Assembly (NCBI RefSeq): GCF_001704415.2 | Contig: NC_030811.1 | Location: 78,882,069-78,946,068 of the forward strand | Direction of reading: 5' to 3' | DNA length: 64,000 bases | DNA from: Capra hircus | Lineage: Eukaryota; Chordata; Mammalia; Artiodactyla; Bovidae | Part shown: one piece after another, positions 22,866 to 34,434 of the stretch | Numbering within the stretch: the stretch's first letter is position 1 | How the letters are laid out: each line of letters begins with the position of its first letter | Translations under genes and position numbers: made by a program | The notes under the pieces: generated by a model | The model's input: only the letters and a program-made list of their open reading frames with translations | What the model was told of the DNA's origin: nothing | Database searches by the model: none

Positions 22866-23935
22866 TGACTGTGTGGATCGCAATAAACTGTGGAAAATTC
22901 TGAAAGAGATGGGAATACCAGACCACCTGACATGCCTCTTGAGAAACATATATGCAGGTCAGGAAGCAACAGTTAGAACTGGACATGGAACAACAGACTG
23001 GTTCCAAATAGGAAAAGGAGTACATCAACGCTGTATATTGTCACCCTGCTTATTTAACTTATATGCAGAGTACATCATGAGAAATGCTGAGCTGGAAGAA
23101 GCACAAGCTGGAATCAAGATTGCCAGGAGAAATATCAATCACCTCAGATATGCAGATGACACCACCCTTATGCCAGAAAGTGAAGAGGAACTAAAAAGCC
23201 TCTTGATGAAAGTGAAAGAGGAGAGTGAAAAAGTTGGCTTAAAGCTCAACATTCAGAAAACGAAGATCATGGCATCTGGTCCCATCACTTCATGGCAAAT
23301 AGATGGGGAAACAGTGGAAACAGTGGCAGACTTTATTTTGAGGGACTCCAAAATCACTACAGATGGTGATTGCAGCCATGAAATTAAAAGACGCTTACTC
23401 CTTGGAAGGAAAGTTATGACCAACCTAGACAGCATATTCAAAAGCAGAGACATGACTTTGCCAACAAAGGTCCATCTAGCCAAGGCTATGGTTTTTCCTG
23501 TGGTCATGTATGGATGTGAGAGTTGGACTGTGAAGAAAGCTGAGCGGCGAAGAATTGATCCTTTTGAACTGTGGTGTTGGAGAAGACTCTTGAGAGTCCC
23601 TTGGACTGCAAGGAGATCCAACCCGTCCATCCTAAAGGAAATCAGTCCTGATTATTCATTGGAAGGAATGATGCTAAAGCTGAAACTCCAGTACTTTGGC
23701 CACCTCATGCGAAGAGTTGACTCATTGGAAAAGAGTCTGATGCTGGGAGGGATTGGGGGCAGGAGGAGAAGGGGACGACCGAGGATGAGATGGCTGGATG
23801 GCATCACGGACTCGATGGACATGAGTCTGAGTGAACTCTGGGAACTGGTGATGGACAGGGTGGCCTGGCGTGCTGCGATTCATGGGGTCGCAAAGAGTCG
23901 GACACGACTGAGCGACTGAGCTGAATCGATCTGAA
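22866..23935 (+). mobile_element. Young BovB LINE, 5'-truncated, open frame to its end
   Basis: It begins abruptly within the RT (actgtgtggatcgcaataaac) and continues without an indel to the 3' tail (gagtcggacacgactgagcgactgag). It is among the least damaged BovB sequences here, which suggests a recent insertion. No strong target-site duplication is seen. Confidence 0.97.
22873..23919 (+). pseudogene. BovB reverse-transcriptase C-terminal half, 348 codons open
   Basis: The frame covers the RT palm and thumb and the conserved BovB C-terminal region. DHLTCLLRN lies near residue 17, GTTDWFQIGKG near 40, the catalytic YADD at residues 93-96, VVMYGCESWTVKKAE near 212, and FELWCWRRLLRVPWTARRSN near 234. 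The stop falls in the 3' tail, so the protein ends ...AIHGVAKSRTRLSD as in full BovB. The endonuclease and RT fingers are absent. The ATG is internal to the LINE and no promoter is visible, so it is an uninterrupted fragment, not an active gene. Confidence 0.9.
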
Positions 23936-25482
23936 TGTTTAGATGCTTAAATACTGGTTCTAGTCCATGACTGCTTCTGTGCTGTCATTGCTTTTCTGCA
24001 TTCTCAACAAGCAGAGCTAGGAAGGATGCATTTTTAAGAGGGAAGATTAATAATAAATTTATGCTGATATTTTCAAATTAAAAGAAACATTACTGGGATT
24101 TTATTTAACTTCTTTATATTTGCTTTTCATTTCTCTATTCTAAAAATACTAATTTAATTATTGCTTTGTGTGTTATCTCTATTACCTATTAATATATATT
24201 CACTTAATGCCAATATTTTTACTAACAGTGACCAATTCAGTTTCAAATTTCTTTGGTGTTATTTTTCATCTTTAAAACATACCCAATAGCAACATCAATT
24301 AAAATACTCTTTTAAAATAATGTTAAAATAATACTGGTCAGAGGAGTTATGTGATCAAATTGATGGATTACTTGGGGTATTTTTAAAATTTTATTTTTAT
24401 AATGTACATAGAATATTTAAAGTTCTAAATTCAAAACTATAACATATTTTAAGAGTTGTAGCTTATCACTTAACATGTTCCTATTTTTCTAGCCTCCCAA
24501 AGATAACATTAATAAAACCAAAGTAATACTGCAATATTGAAACTAGTTTGACTATGTTTACTGTGATATCAACACATAAAGGTAACTTCTGTTATGGAAT
24601 AACTGTTTTGATATCTCTGGTTTGTTTTAATCATAAGCAAGTTTTTTCCTGTCTCCCTTACTTATTTTTGTATGTTATGCTAATTCACATAAACTGGTCA
24701 CTTTCGAGTGTCTGTTTTGGTATGCCAATTTCAGGGAAATTGCTACAGTCTTTCTGACACTAGTCCTTAAATTCGAATTATTTCATCGCAGTTCTTTGTA
24801 CAACTGCTGAGTTCACAAAGCACATTTTTCTTACTTTTGTTATGTCCTATTCTGACCCTATTCCTGTTGTGCAGGTTTGTAGAAAGCAGAAACACTGGAT
24901 GTATGACTCTCCTGTGAGAGTGGGTGAATGCTGGAGAAGCTGGAAATGCCATTTTTAGAGCTGTTTCATGTGAAGGATCATATACTCTAAAACGAATGTC
25001 TCCCAAGAAACCCTCATCCTGAAAGGTTCTGCTGCATAATTCAAAGTAGCTACAAATGTCTGCAATGAAATTCTGGAAGCATGGAGAAGAATCTGTCCCT
25101 AACGCACAGCTTAACTTAGTGGCTGAAACTTCGTCCTGTAATATGATTTTTCCAGTTAATTTTAGATGATGGCAAGGAAAAAAAATTGTCTCTAAAATTT
25201 ATATACATAAATATAATATCTTGGAAATGGTAGTAAATTTCATTTGGCAAGATACTTTAGTAAAGAAAATTATTACATTAACCCACTAATGCTGAAATTT
25301 ATCTGACCACAGGATTTTTTGCTTTCTTATATCACATATGAATATGCAGAAGAATTATTGTTCTATAGAACACATCTGAGTTTTGTGTTAAATAAAGCTC
25401 AACAGGTACATTTATGATAAATGTTTTCAAGGCTTTGTATTTATTACTGTGAATCAGGAATCTTCAAGCTGGAGTATAGTAT
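23936..25482. other. Unassigned AT-rich stretch
   Basis: No gene or named repeat is found. The strongest frames (about 70-80 codons) show no domain and are not conserved in any way I can judge. Confidence 0.45.
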
Positions 25483-25715
25483 ATGGCAGTGGTGGCTTAG
25501 TCACTAAGTCTTGTTCAACTCTTGGGACCCCATGGACTGTAGCACCCCAGGCCTCCCCATCCATGGGATTTCCTAGGCAAGAATACTGGAGTGGGTTGCC
25601 ACTTCCTTCTCTAGGGGATCTTCCTGACCCAGGGATCGAACCCATGACTCCTGAAGTACAGGCAGTATCCTGTATTGCAGGTGGATTCTTTACTGACTGA
25701 GCCAGAGGAAGCCAC
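25483..25715 (-). mobile_element. Bov-tA SINE, antisense
   Basis: Tail at the left (gtcttgttcaactcttggg), core (gcaagaatactggagtgg) and tRNA-derived head at the right (ggtggattctttactgactgagcc). An additional cag/gta-containing stretch in the head (aagtacaggcagtatcctg) makes it slightly longer than its sisters. Confidence 0.92.
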
Positions 25716-25939
25716 TGGGCCATCTTCCAATTGTATTTATGTAAGAACCACTTTTCTACATGATACAAACTGTGGAGTATTGCTTGAGAGGTATAATCAT
25801 TCTTAGCTTTCACAATTTGTATCCCTCTTTCTTACCCAGAGAAGGTCATATATAATTTATCATGAAATGCAGAGAAATACAACTTTACTGCTATTCTTTT
25901 GATTATTATGATTACTATACTTAAGATTATGATTAACAC

Positions 25940-26065
25940 TTTTAAATTTTTAATTGAGATATAATATATATACAGAATTCTGTTTGTACCATGAATGAAA
26001 ATTTCAATGAATTTTCACAAACTGAGCCCACCTATGTAACCAGCATCTAACTCCAGAAATAGAAT
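25940..26065 (-). mobile_element. Possible ancient L1 3' UTR fragment
   Basis: taattgagatataat followed by aattttcacaaactgag, tgtaaccagcatctaac and ccagaaatagaa is the order found in the antisense 3' UTR of older mammalian L1s. Confidence 0.4.
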
Positions 26066-26720
26066 ATTATATACCTATCTGGAAAAGGAAAGAAAATGCA
26101 GATTTCCTTGGACCTTCCAGGGCCGTCTCATTTTCTTTAAAAGATAGTAAGCAATGAGGTCAAGAGAAATTTTTACAGATATATTAGTACTTCCAAGTTG
26201 TACTAGATGAACTTATTCTAGGTGGCAGAAATTGGACTAGAGATTTTTTCATATCAACTGAACAGATAGCCACACTGTAAATTTGTACACCTCCCCAAAG
26301 CTATAGATCTAAGAAACTGACCAGATGAAATGTAGAATAAATAAGTGAAATCCATTCAACTTGTCTTTCTACAAATGTTCCATGCACTAAGGCTATTTCC
26401 CTCTGTTCCCAGATCTTTTGCAAGCTGGTGATAGAGTTTGTGATGTAATGAAAATACAAATAGGCTTGTTCATACAGGTGATAATTGATAGGAGAAAGAG
26501 GAATGATGGGCTTTCAGTTACAGACAGTATTCATGGACAGTGGTGGAAGTGGCAGACAGATACAATTCTGGCATCACAGGAAGATATAGCTCCTTTGTTT
26601 CTTGTGTTTTCTGTAATTGTTTTTTCTGCCTATTTGCATGGTCATTTAAAAATTGATTTTGGATGAGCTAATGAGGTATGGGCAACTGTCACCATCTTAA
26701 CTCTCTACTTACAATATCTA
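26066..26720. other. Unassigned stretch
   Basis: No gene or named repeat is found. The 82-codon frame at 26418-26666 has no recognised domain. Confidence 0.4.
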
Positions 26721-26822
26721 CTGGAGAAGGAAATGGCAACCCACTCCAGTATTCTTGCCTAGAAAATTCCATGGACAGAAGAGCCTGGAAGGCTACAGTC
26801 CATGGGGTCCTAAAGAGTCAGG
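26721..26822 (+). mobile_element. BovA SINE monomer without tRNA head
   Basis: It consists of ctggagaaggaaatggcaac to gtcctaaagagtcagga. The 5' tRNA-derived part is missing, so it is either a 5'-truncated Bov-tA or a single BovA unit. Confidence 0.85.
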
Positions 26823-26862
26823 ACCCTAATATGTTCCCACCAATATGATTATCCCACCTCAA

Positions 26863-26950
26863 CACTGTGAAGTGGTTATTGTTAGTTTTATTACATTGGT
26901 GAGTAAAACCAACAGAGAAACAAAGTACCTTGTCCTAATTTGTGCCGATA
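26863..26950 (-). mobile_element. Probable MIR SINE remnant
   Basis: caacactgtgaagtgg, ttattacattggtgag, aaagtaccttgtcc follow the antisense MIR core. It lies 80 bases from a second fragment with the same orientation. Confidence 0.4.
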
Positions 26951-27024
26951 ATAAATTGAGCCAGATGTACCTATAGATGTAACTATATGAAATAAAGCTC
27001 TTTGCACTTCAACATGCATTTTAT

Positions 27025-27142
27025 AATTTCTTTAGGGTCTGTATTGAAAACAACCCTGTGAGATAAGGATAGTTTTCATTTCACGGAGGTGTAATCACTG
27101 AGGGCTGATGTTTGAACCCAGGTCAGAAGACCATGGATGTAT
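27025..27142 (-). mobile_element. MIR SINE remnant
   Basis: acaaccctgtgagataagg, tttcatttcacgg, tgtttgaacccaggtcag match the antisense MIR order, ending with the tRNA-derived part (gaacccagg). Confidence 0.55.
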
Positions 27143-27189
27143 TACTGTTTCAACTAACCTAATAGCATACATATGTATATATATATTTT

Positions 27190-27920
27190 TTTTTTAATTC
27201 AAATTTATAAAACCACTTTCTGCTAAGAAGTTCAAAGACTTACTATATCAAAGAAAAGGAAACATGCTGCTAACTTTTAATAGAAAATGAAAACTCATGG
27301 TTTGAAATGGGGAGAGGGCACTAACATGTTTCTGATTTTTAATGATCTTAGAAGTGTCCTTAAGGTACAGCCTAAGAAATGGTTTCTGAGACAATGAGAC
27401 AGATTAGACACCAATTTTCATCATTCATCTTTGTTTCTATGATATTAAAATTTCTATTCTGCAGTAAGAGGTGATATTCATTTTTTCAATATTGATAGGT
27501 ATAAGGAAAAATTAATGAAAATCATTAAATATAAAATTATATCAGTTAGCATTTTTTATCCAAAGATGTATATATATTTACAGAAATTTAAAACACCTTT
27601 TAATATAATGATAGAGAAACATTATAGAGTATATCACTTTGGTCAATTGTTTCACTGGTAGTTTCCTCAGACTTCTTGAGGGAACTAGTCTTATAGTTCA
27701 TTAATTAGTTTTATACTTAATATAGTTAGCAGGGCATAAAAGGAACAGAAAACAAAATTCTACTGATTTTGGACATTAGAAATAATGTATCATTAAGGTA
27801 TTACCTTAAATGATATACATATATATAATAAAAGTGATATTTCTATAAAACGATTATTTTAGAATTTATTGGTAGACTCTTTCTAAAAAGAGAATTTAAA
27901 CATAGTGTATTTTACATAGT
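27190..27920. other. Unassigned AT-rich stretch
   Basis: Starts after a short TA/T run (27170-27196). No gene or named element is found. Confidence 0.45.
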
Positions 27921-28160
27921 ATGGCTAAGAGGCACATGAAAAGATGCTTAACATCACTAATTATTAGAGAAATGCAAATCAAAGCTACAATGAGATATCA
28001 CCTCACATCAGTCAGAATGGCCATCATCACAATATTTACAAACAATAAATGCTACAGAGGGTGTGGAGAAAAGGGAACCCTCATACAATACTGGTGGGAA
28101 TGTAAATTGGTACAGCCACTATGAATCAGTATGGGAGTTCCTTAAAAAACATAAAAAATA

Positions 28161-28736
28161 GGGCCTTCCTCGGAGAAGGCGATGGCACCCCACTCCAGTA
28201 CTCTTGCCTGGAAAATTCCATGGACAGAGGAGCCTGGTGGGCTGCAGCCCATTGGGTCACTGAGTCAGACACAACTGAGCAACTTCACTTTCACTTTTCA
28301 CTTTCATGCATTGGAGAAGGAAACGGCAACCCACTCCAGTGTCCTTGCCTGGAGAATCCCAGGGACGGGGGAGCCTGGTGGGCTGCCGTCTATGGGGTCG
28401 CAGAGTCGGACACGACTGAAGTGACTTAGCAGCAGGGCCTTCCTGGTGGCTTACCTGGTGGAGAATCTGCCTGCCAATGCTGGAGTCATGGTTCCATTCC
28501 AGTCCAGGAAAATTCCACTTGCCACAGAGCAAGTAAGCCGAGGAGCCACAAGTATTGAGCCTGTGCTCTAGACCCTGTGAGCTACAACTGCTGAAGCCCG
28601 TATCCCCTACAGCCTATGCCCTACAACAAGAGGGGCATGATAAGAAGCCCACACACTGGAGCTAGAGAGTGGCCCCTGATTGCCACAACTAGAGAAAAGC
28701 CTGCATAGCCCTGAAGACCTGGTACAACCAAAAACA
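28161..28736 (+). mobile_element. CHR-type tRNA-Glu SINE inserted in L1
   Basis: The element starts gggccttcct, is interrupted by a Bov-A2, and resumes at 28435 with gggccttcctggtggc, followed by aatctgcctgccaatgc and the long CHR body (ctagaccctgtgagctac, aactgctgaagcccg), ending in aaccaaaaacaaaac. This is the cetartiodactyl CHR family, with a body different from the BovB-derived SINEs. Confidence 0.85.
28171..28434 (+). mobile_element. Bov-A2 SINE nested in the CHR SINE
   Basis: Two BovA monomers are joined by the actttcacttttcactttc linker, ending in agcag. The 10-base gggccttcct of the host SINE occurs on both sides (28161-28170 and 28435-28444), the target-site duplication. Confidence 0.95.
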
Positions 28737-29506
28737 AAACTAGACTAAAAATGGAGCTACCGCATGATAACAATCCCACTCCTGGGCATATATCCAGAGA
28801 AAACCATGATTCAAAAGGATAATGCACCCAATGTTCATTGCAGTGCTGTTTACAATGAAGGAACGTAAATGTCTATCAATAGAGGAACGGATAAAGAAGA
28901 TGTGGTACCTATACACAATGGAATATTACTCAGCAATTAAAAAGAATGAAATAATGTAATTTGCAGCAACATGGAAGGACATGGAGATGATCATACCAGG
29001 TGAAGTCAGAGAAGACAAATATCGTATGATATTGCTTATATGCGGAATCTTAAAAAGATGACACAAATGATCTTATTTATAAAACAGAAACAGACTCACA
29101 GACATAGAAATGAACTTATGGTTACCAAAGTTGAAAAATGAAGGACAGGCAAAGACTGGTGTTTGGGATTGACATATATGCACTACTATATTTAAAAGAA
29201 ATAACTAACCAGACCTAGGGTATAGCACAGGGCAGTCTGCTGAATATTCGGTAGTAACTTAATAGAAAAAGAATTTGAAAAAGAATAAATATGTATATAT
29301 ATATATATATATATATAACTGAATCACTTTGCTGTACATCTAAAACTAGCACAATATGGTAAATCAACTACATTCCAATATAAAAATAAAAATATTCCAT
29401 TCCAAAATAAAAATATAGCATAAATTGCAGTTCTATTGACAGAATTGTGTTATGTCTTGTCAGTGGTTTTAGATGTTTTACAATTTTATCACCTTTATTG
29501 AGGTAT

Positions 29507-29727
29507 GAGGCTTCCCAGGTGGTGTTAGTGTAAACAGCCCACCTGCCAATGTAGGAGACACAAGAGATGAAGTTTTGATCCTTGAGTGGGGAAGATCCCC
29601 TGGAGTAGGAAATGGTACCCTATTTCAGTATTCTTGCTTGGAAAATTCCATGGACAGAGGAGCCTGGCGGGCTATAGTCCATAGTGCCACAAAGAGTCAG
29701 ACATAACTGAGTGAATGAGCACTCACT
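29507..29727 (+). mobile_element. Bov-tA SINE
   Basis: Head ggcttcccaggtggtg, core ccctggagtaggaaatgg, tail agagtcagacataactgag. It is inserted in the antisense L1 3' UTR and is fairly diverged. Confidence 0.9.
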
Positions 29728-29804
29728 ATTGTGACATATTTATATGTAAAAGCTATAGCTATGTCAAGAGTATAATTAATTAATTGTGATAGCTGTATAC
29801 ACTC

Positions 29805-30033
29805 TAGCTTCCGGGTGGCTCAGTTGTAATGAACCTGCCTGCAATGCAAAGAACCCTTCCGTCTCCAAAGTCAGAAAGAAGGCATAGAAGTGAGATCAAT
29901 CCTTGGGTTGGGAAAATCTCCTGGAGGAGGGCCTGGCAACCCACTCCAGTATTCTTGCCTGGAGAATCCCATGGAGAGAGAAGCCTGGTAGTCAACAACC
30001 CATAGGGATGCAAAGAGACTGAGCATACACAGC
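29805..30033 (+). mobile_element. Bov-tA SINE with extended head
   Basis: It carries the head (tagcttccgggtggctcag) and core, plus an additional roughly 30-base stretch (tccaaagtcagaaagaagg) in the tRNA-derived part. The 10-base tgtatacact is duplicated at 29794-29803 and 30035-30044. Confidence 0.9.
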
Positions 30034-30692
30034 ATGTATACACTGTAAAACCACTGCCCAAATCGAGGTACACAATGTTTCCATTACCTTCAAAAGATAC
30101 CTTAAGCCCCTTTAGGGGCCATCCCTCCCTCTGCATCCAAGCAATCACATTTTTTGGTCAGTATAGATTAGTTTGTATTTTCTAGACATTAATATAAATA
30201 GAATCAAAGGGTATGAATACTTTAACAGGCTTTTCTCAGTGCAAAGACTTACAAATTTAGACATATTATTCTGTATATCAGCAGTTAACTCATTTTTATG
30301 CTGAGCATATAAATATTTAGGTAACAAATAAGTGTTTTAATACTATTTTAAATGGAATTTTAAAAAGCCCTGTTTCAGCCACTTGTGGCTAGTATATAAT
30401 GCCCAATTGACTTGTACATTCAATCTACCATGGTCTGACCTTCTAAATACACTTAATTCTAGTTGGTTTTTGTGTACTTCTTAGGATTTTCTATATAAGC
30501 AATCATACCAGCAGCAAATAGAGACAATTTTCTTTCTATCACTCTAATCCCTATACCCTTTAATTACTTATATCTCCTGCTTTATTTCAACTACTAGGTT
30601 CTCCATTGCAATCTCAAATAGAAGTGGTAGGAGTAGGTATCTATGCCTTCCTTCTGACTTTGGAAGGAAGTGTTAACATTTTTATTATGAAT

Positions 30693-32076
30693 TCAGTTCA
30701 GTTCAGTTCAGTCACTCAGTCTTGTCCAACTCTTTGCGACCCCATGAATCGCAGCAAACCAGGCCTCACTGTCCATCACCAACTCCCGGAGTTCACTCAG
30801 ACTCACGTCTATCAAATTGGTGATGCCATCCAGCCATCTCACCCTCTGTTGTCCCCTGCTCCTCCTGCTCCTAATCCCTCCCAGCATCAGAGTCATTTCC
30901 AATGAGTCAATTATTTACATGATATGGCCAAAGTATTGGAGTTTCAGCTTCAGCATCAGTCCTTCCAATAAACACCCAGGACGGATCTGCTTTAGAAAGG
31001 ACTGGTTGGATCTCCTTGCAGTCCAAGGGACTCTCAAGAGTCTTCTCCAACACCACAGTTCAAAAGCATTAATTCTTTGGCGCTCAGCTTTCTTCACAGT
31101 CCAAATCTCACATCCTTACATGACCACACGAAAAATCATAGCCTTGACTAGCTGGAACTTTGTTGGCAAAGTCATGTCTCTGCTTCTCAATATGCTGTCT
31201 AGGTTGGTCATAACTTTCCTTCCAAGGAGTAAGCATCTTTTAATTTCGTGGCTGCAGTCACCATCTGCAGTGATTTTGGAGTCCCTCAAAATAAAGTCTG
31301 CCACTGTTTCCACTGTTTCCCCATCTATTTCCCATGAAGTGATGGGACCAGATGCCATGATCTTTGTTTTCTGAATGTTGAGCTTTAAGCCAACTTTTTC
31401 ACTCTCCTCTTTCACTTTCATCAATAGGCTCTTTAGTTCCTCTTCACTTTCTGTCATAAGGGTGGTGTTATCTGCATATCTGAGGTTATTGATATTTCTC
31501 CCAGCAATTATGATTCCAGCTTGTGCTTCTTCCAGCCCAGCATTTCTCATGATGTACTCTGCATATAAGTTAAATAAGCAGGGTGACAATATACAGCCTT
31601 GACGTACTGCTTTCCTATTTGGAACCAGTCTGTTGTTCCATGTCCAGTTCTAACTGTTGCTTCCTGACCTGCATATATGTTTCTCAAGAGGCATGTCAGG
31701 TGGTCTGGTATGCCCATCTCTTTCAGAATTTTCCACAGTTTATTGTGATCCACACAGTCAAAGGCTTTGGCATAGTCAATAAAGCAGAAATAGATGTTTT
31801 TCCGGAACTCTCTTGCCTTTTCCAGTGGATGTTGGCAATTTGATCTCTGGTTCCTCTGCCTTTACTAAAACCAGCTTGAACATCTGGGCATTCATGGTTC
31901 ACGTATTGCTGAAGCCTGGCTTGGAGAATTTTGAGCATTACTTTACTAGCGTGTGAGATGAGTGCAATTGTGTGGTAGTTTGAGCATTCTTTGGCATTGC
32001 CTTTCTTTGGGATTGGAATGAAAACTGACCTTTTCCAGTCCTGTGGCCACTGCTGAGTTTTCCAAATTTCCTGACA
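30693..32076 (-). mobile_element. BovB LINE, about 1.4 kb, with target-site duplication
   Basis: The 3' tail (four ttcag units) is at the left. In reverse the element begins at the CQQIWKTQQWPQDWKRSVF region of the RT fingers. The catalytic box reads YADN, and a frameshift lies near 31600. It is flanked by tattatgaat at 30683-30692 and 32077-32086, and the interrupted ancient L1 continues on both sides, giving an exact insertion. Confidence 0.96.
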
Positions 32077-32387
32077 TATTATGAATAAATGTTGAATTTT
32101 GTCAAATGTTTTTTCTGCATCTCTTGATATGATGAAGGGATCTTTGTCCTTTATTTTATTAATAAAATATTTTATCATCAGGAAATAATCCATTTTGTCT
32201 CTTGTAGTACTTTTGTCTTGAAGAATCTTTTATTCTGATTTTATTATATATACTATCATGTATACTCTTGGAATTTCATATCTTTTCCCATCTCTACTTT
32301 CCACTTACTTTTGTATGTATGTTGAAAGTGAATCTTTTTCAAATAGTTTATATTTTGGTGTTTGTTTTGTAATTTCATGATTTCATG

Positions 32388-32530
32388 CATGTTAAATTAC
32401 TTCAGTCTGTCCAACTCTTTGTGACCCTATCAACTATAGCTGGCTAGGCTCCTCTGTCCATGGGATTCTCCAAGCAAGAATACTGTAGTGGGTTGCCTTG
32501 CCCCTCCTCCAGGGGATCTTTCTGACCCTG
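32388..32530 (-). mobile_element. Bov-tA SINE, antisense, missing its tRNA head
   Basis: Tail (agtctgtccaactctttg) and core (ggctcctctgtccatggg) are present, but the element ends at ggggatctttctgaccctg, before the head. It is inserted in the ancient L1. Confidence 0.88.
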
Positions 32531-32624
32531 TTTTCTTTTTGTCCATTCTATTTTTGCTTTACTCTTTTCTTCTATCTCCTTAAATAGTTATTTTGATGAT
32601 TTTATATATATTTATTAGCTTTAT

Positions 32625-32840
32625 AGGCTTCCCAGGTGGTGCTAGTGGTAAAGAAGCCACCTGCCAATGCAAGAGACATAAGAGATGTGGGTTCAACCCA
32701 TGAGTTGGGAAGATCCCCTGGAGGAGGGCATAGCAAGCCACTCCAGTGTTCTTGCCTGGGGAATCCCATGGACAGAGGAGCCTGGTGGGCTACAGTCCAT
32801 GGAGTCATAACAGTCAGACACAACTGAAGCAACTTAGACT
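32625..32840 (+). mobile_element. Bov-tA SINE
   Basis: Complete head (ggcttcccaggtggtgctag), core and tail (gtcagacacaactgaagc). It is inserted in the ancient antisense L1, about 95 bases from another SINE. Confidence 0.93.
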
Positions 32841-34070
32841 GCATACTATAGAAACTCTCTTAATGGTGCATACTAATATTACTGACTTTATACATACAAC
32901 TCTTTGTAGTTCTAATAAGTTCTTCAAAGGTGTGTATCTTTGTTCATAGCTCAATCAGAGTTAATATTGTACACATTCAGGTGAAGTGTAGAGACCTTGC
33001 AGTCATCTACATCCAATACCTCCTGTGATAGCCTTTGTGCTAGAATTTTCACATACATTTAAAAATATTTAGAATATAAAATTTTTATTGAAAGATTCAT
33101 CCCTACCAGTATTGTCTAGAAATCATTGATGAGGAAAAATGTGTATGTGTTCCCGTATTTCATCTGTGCCATTTTAAATGTCTTCAGCTAAGTTTTGAGT
33201 CCTTTGAGACTTCTGAATGCTGACAAAATGAGTTGAAAAGGTAATTCTAGAATTGCAAGGACAACAGATGAATCACAGATTACATATTTCATCAACTGTC
33301 ATCTCAATTTCAATTTTCCTTCAACACAAATCTTCAAGGAGGTCCACTTGTCTTCATATCTTGACTTTATGACCTCTGTAATATTTGGTATAAAAAATAC
33401 TTTTTAAAGTATCAGAAAGAAAAAGCAAGTGCAGCTGTAACTCTGTGCACTACCCATAGTATTTGTCCTCACTGCCTTTGAAATCACATTACTTTTCACT
33501 ACAGTCCACTGACGGCAAAGAGACTACTTATCCCCCAAAGTAATGTATTTTGTACTTCACACATTTAAAAATAACCTAAGACATTAAAAACACTTTTAAA
33601 GCACAGTAATTTAACCTAAAACCAAATCTCAAAATACTCCATTATTTGGCTTCTTGAAGAATATCATTAAAGATAGTTAAAGAAACTATCTTTAATTGCA
33701 TAGTTTCTCAAAGGTGATTGCCAACTATCAACTACATGTGGAAATCTGGGTTGCTAACTATTTGTTTGTTTTTCCATAACTTTAATGATGTTATTCCACT
33801 GCCTCTGTCTTCCATGACTTCTGATGTGAAGATCACAATCATTTAAAATATTGTCCCCTGTATGTCATGAGCCATTTTCTCTTGATTCATTTAGTATTTT
33901 CCTTGTATCTTTGAATTGTTTGCAATTTGGAAATGATATGCCTAAACAGAGAACATTCACTGCACTTGTTTTGTGTTGATGTTGCTGCACATCTTGCGTA
34001 TTTAAATTAATATATTTCATCAAATTTGGAACATATTTGTTGGGCAGAGCCAGGACTAATCTACTTTGCA

Positions 34071-34434
34071 AAATCTTCTGTACAGCACTTTATTCTGTGG
34101 AACACTCACCAGTGTCTTTGATAAAGTAAAGATCCCAAGAGTTCTCAAGTCCAACCTGATCAAAGCAGTGAAGGAGTATTGAAAATCTTACTTGTACATT
34201 CCTTGTGGTCTTGTAATTAACACACTGGGTCCTCCTCATTACTTGAAGAATGTAGGAAATGTGCTGAATGAACAAAAAAAAGGAGCTTGACAGAGAGAGG
34301 CTGAGCTTTTTGTAGGGTCATTTGTGTTGGTGAATGCTGCTTTTGTTCTTTTTGATGATTGTCGATCAAAGAAAACTGAATTTATGGTTGGAGAGACTAG
34401 AAGCATCAATAAAAAGCTTAATTCTTAGACAGGC
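34071..34434. other. Unassigned stretch
   Basis: Lies between the ancient L1 and a BovB tail. No gene or named repeat is found. Confidence 0.4.

Larger units (their letters stand above)
27921..29392 (+). mobile_element. L1 LINE, 5'-truncated, with nested SINEs
   Basis: The end of ORF2 (cacatgaaaagatgcttaac, tcacatcagtcagaatgg) is interrupted at 28160, resumes at about 28737 (aaaaatggagctacc, ccactcctgggcatatatcc) and passes into the ruminant L1 3' UTR with a TA run at about 29292-29318. It ends at aatcaactacattccaatataaaaa. Without the insertions it is about 0.9 kb. Frames are broken. Confidence 0.92.
29485..34070 (-). mobile_element. Ancient L1 (L1M-like), antisense, heavily interrupted
   Basis: Fragments occur in the order of one antisense L1. 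They are the 3' UTR (ttattgaggtatgag; tatagattagtttgtattttc), ORF2 (attttctatataagcaatc, aaatagagacaattttc, atagaagtggtaggag; then aatgttgaattttgtcaaatg after the BovB), the ORF1/ORF2 spacer (aatattgtacacattcagg) and ORF1 (gttattccactgcctctgtcttcc, atcaaatttgg). Inserted within it are Bov-tA copies at 29507, 29805, 32388 and 32625 and a BovB at 30693-32076. Parts (30240-30455, 33080-33690) are too diverged for a firm call. It is the oldest large element here. Confidence 0.6.

Noticed and set aside
22613..22969. 118-codon antisense frame
   Set aside because: It reads from BovB antisense into flanking DNA and shows no recognisable protein family.
30370..30410. cacttgtggctag motif as a second MER58-like element
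   Set aside because: Only about 40 bases fit and neither end is visible; too short to call.
31723..32193. 156-codon antisense frame combining BovB and upstream sequence
   Set aside because: It is a chance fusion of BovB RT sequence with the antisense ancient L1 across the insertion junction; no sign of use.
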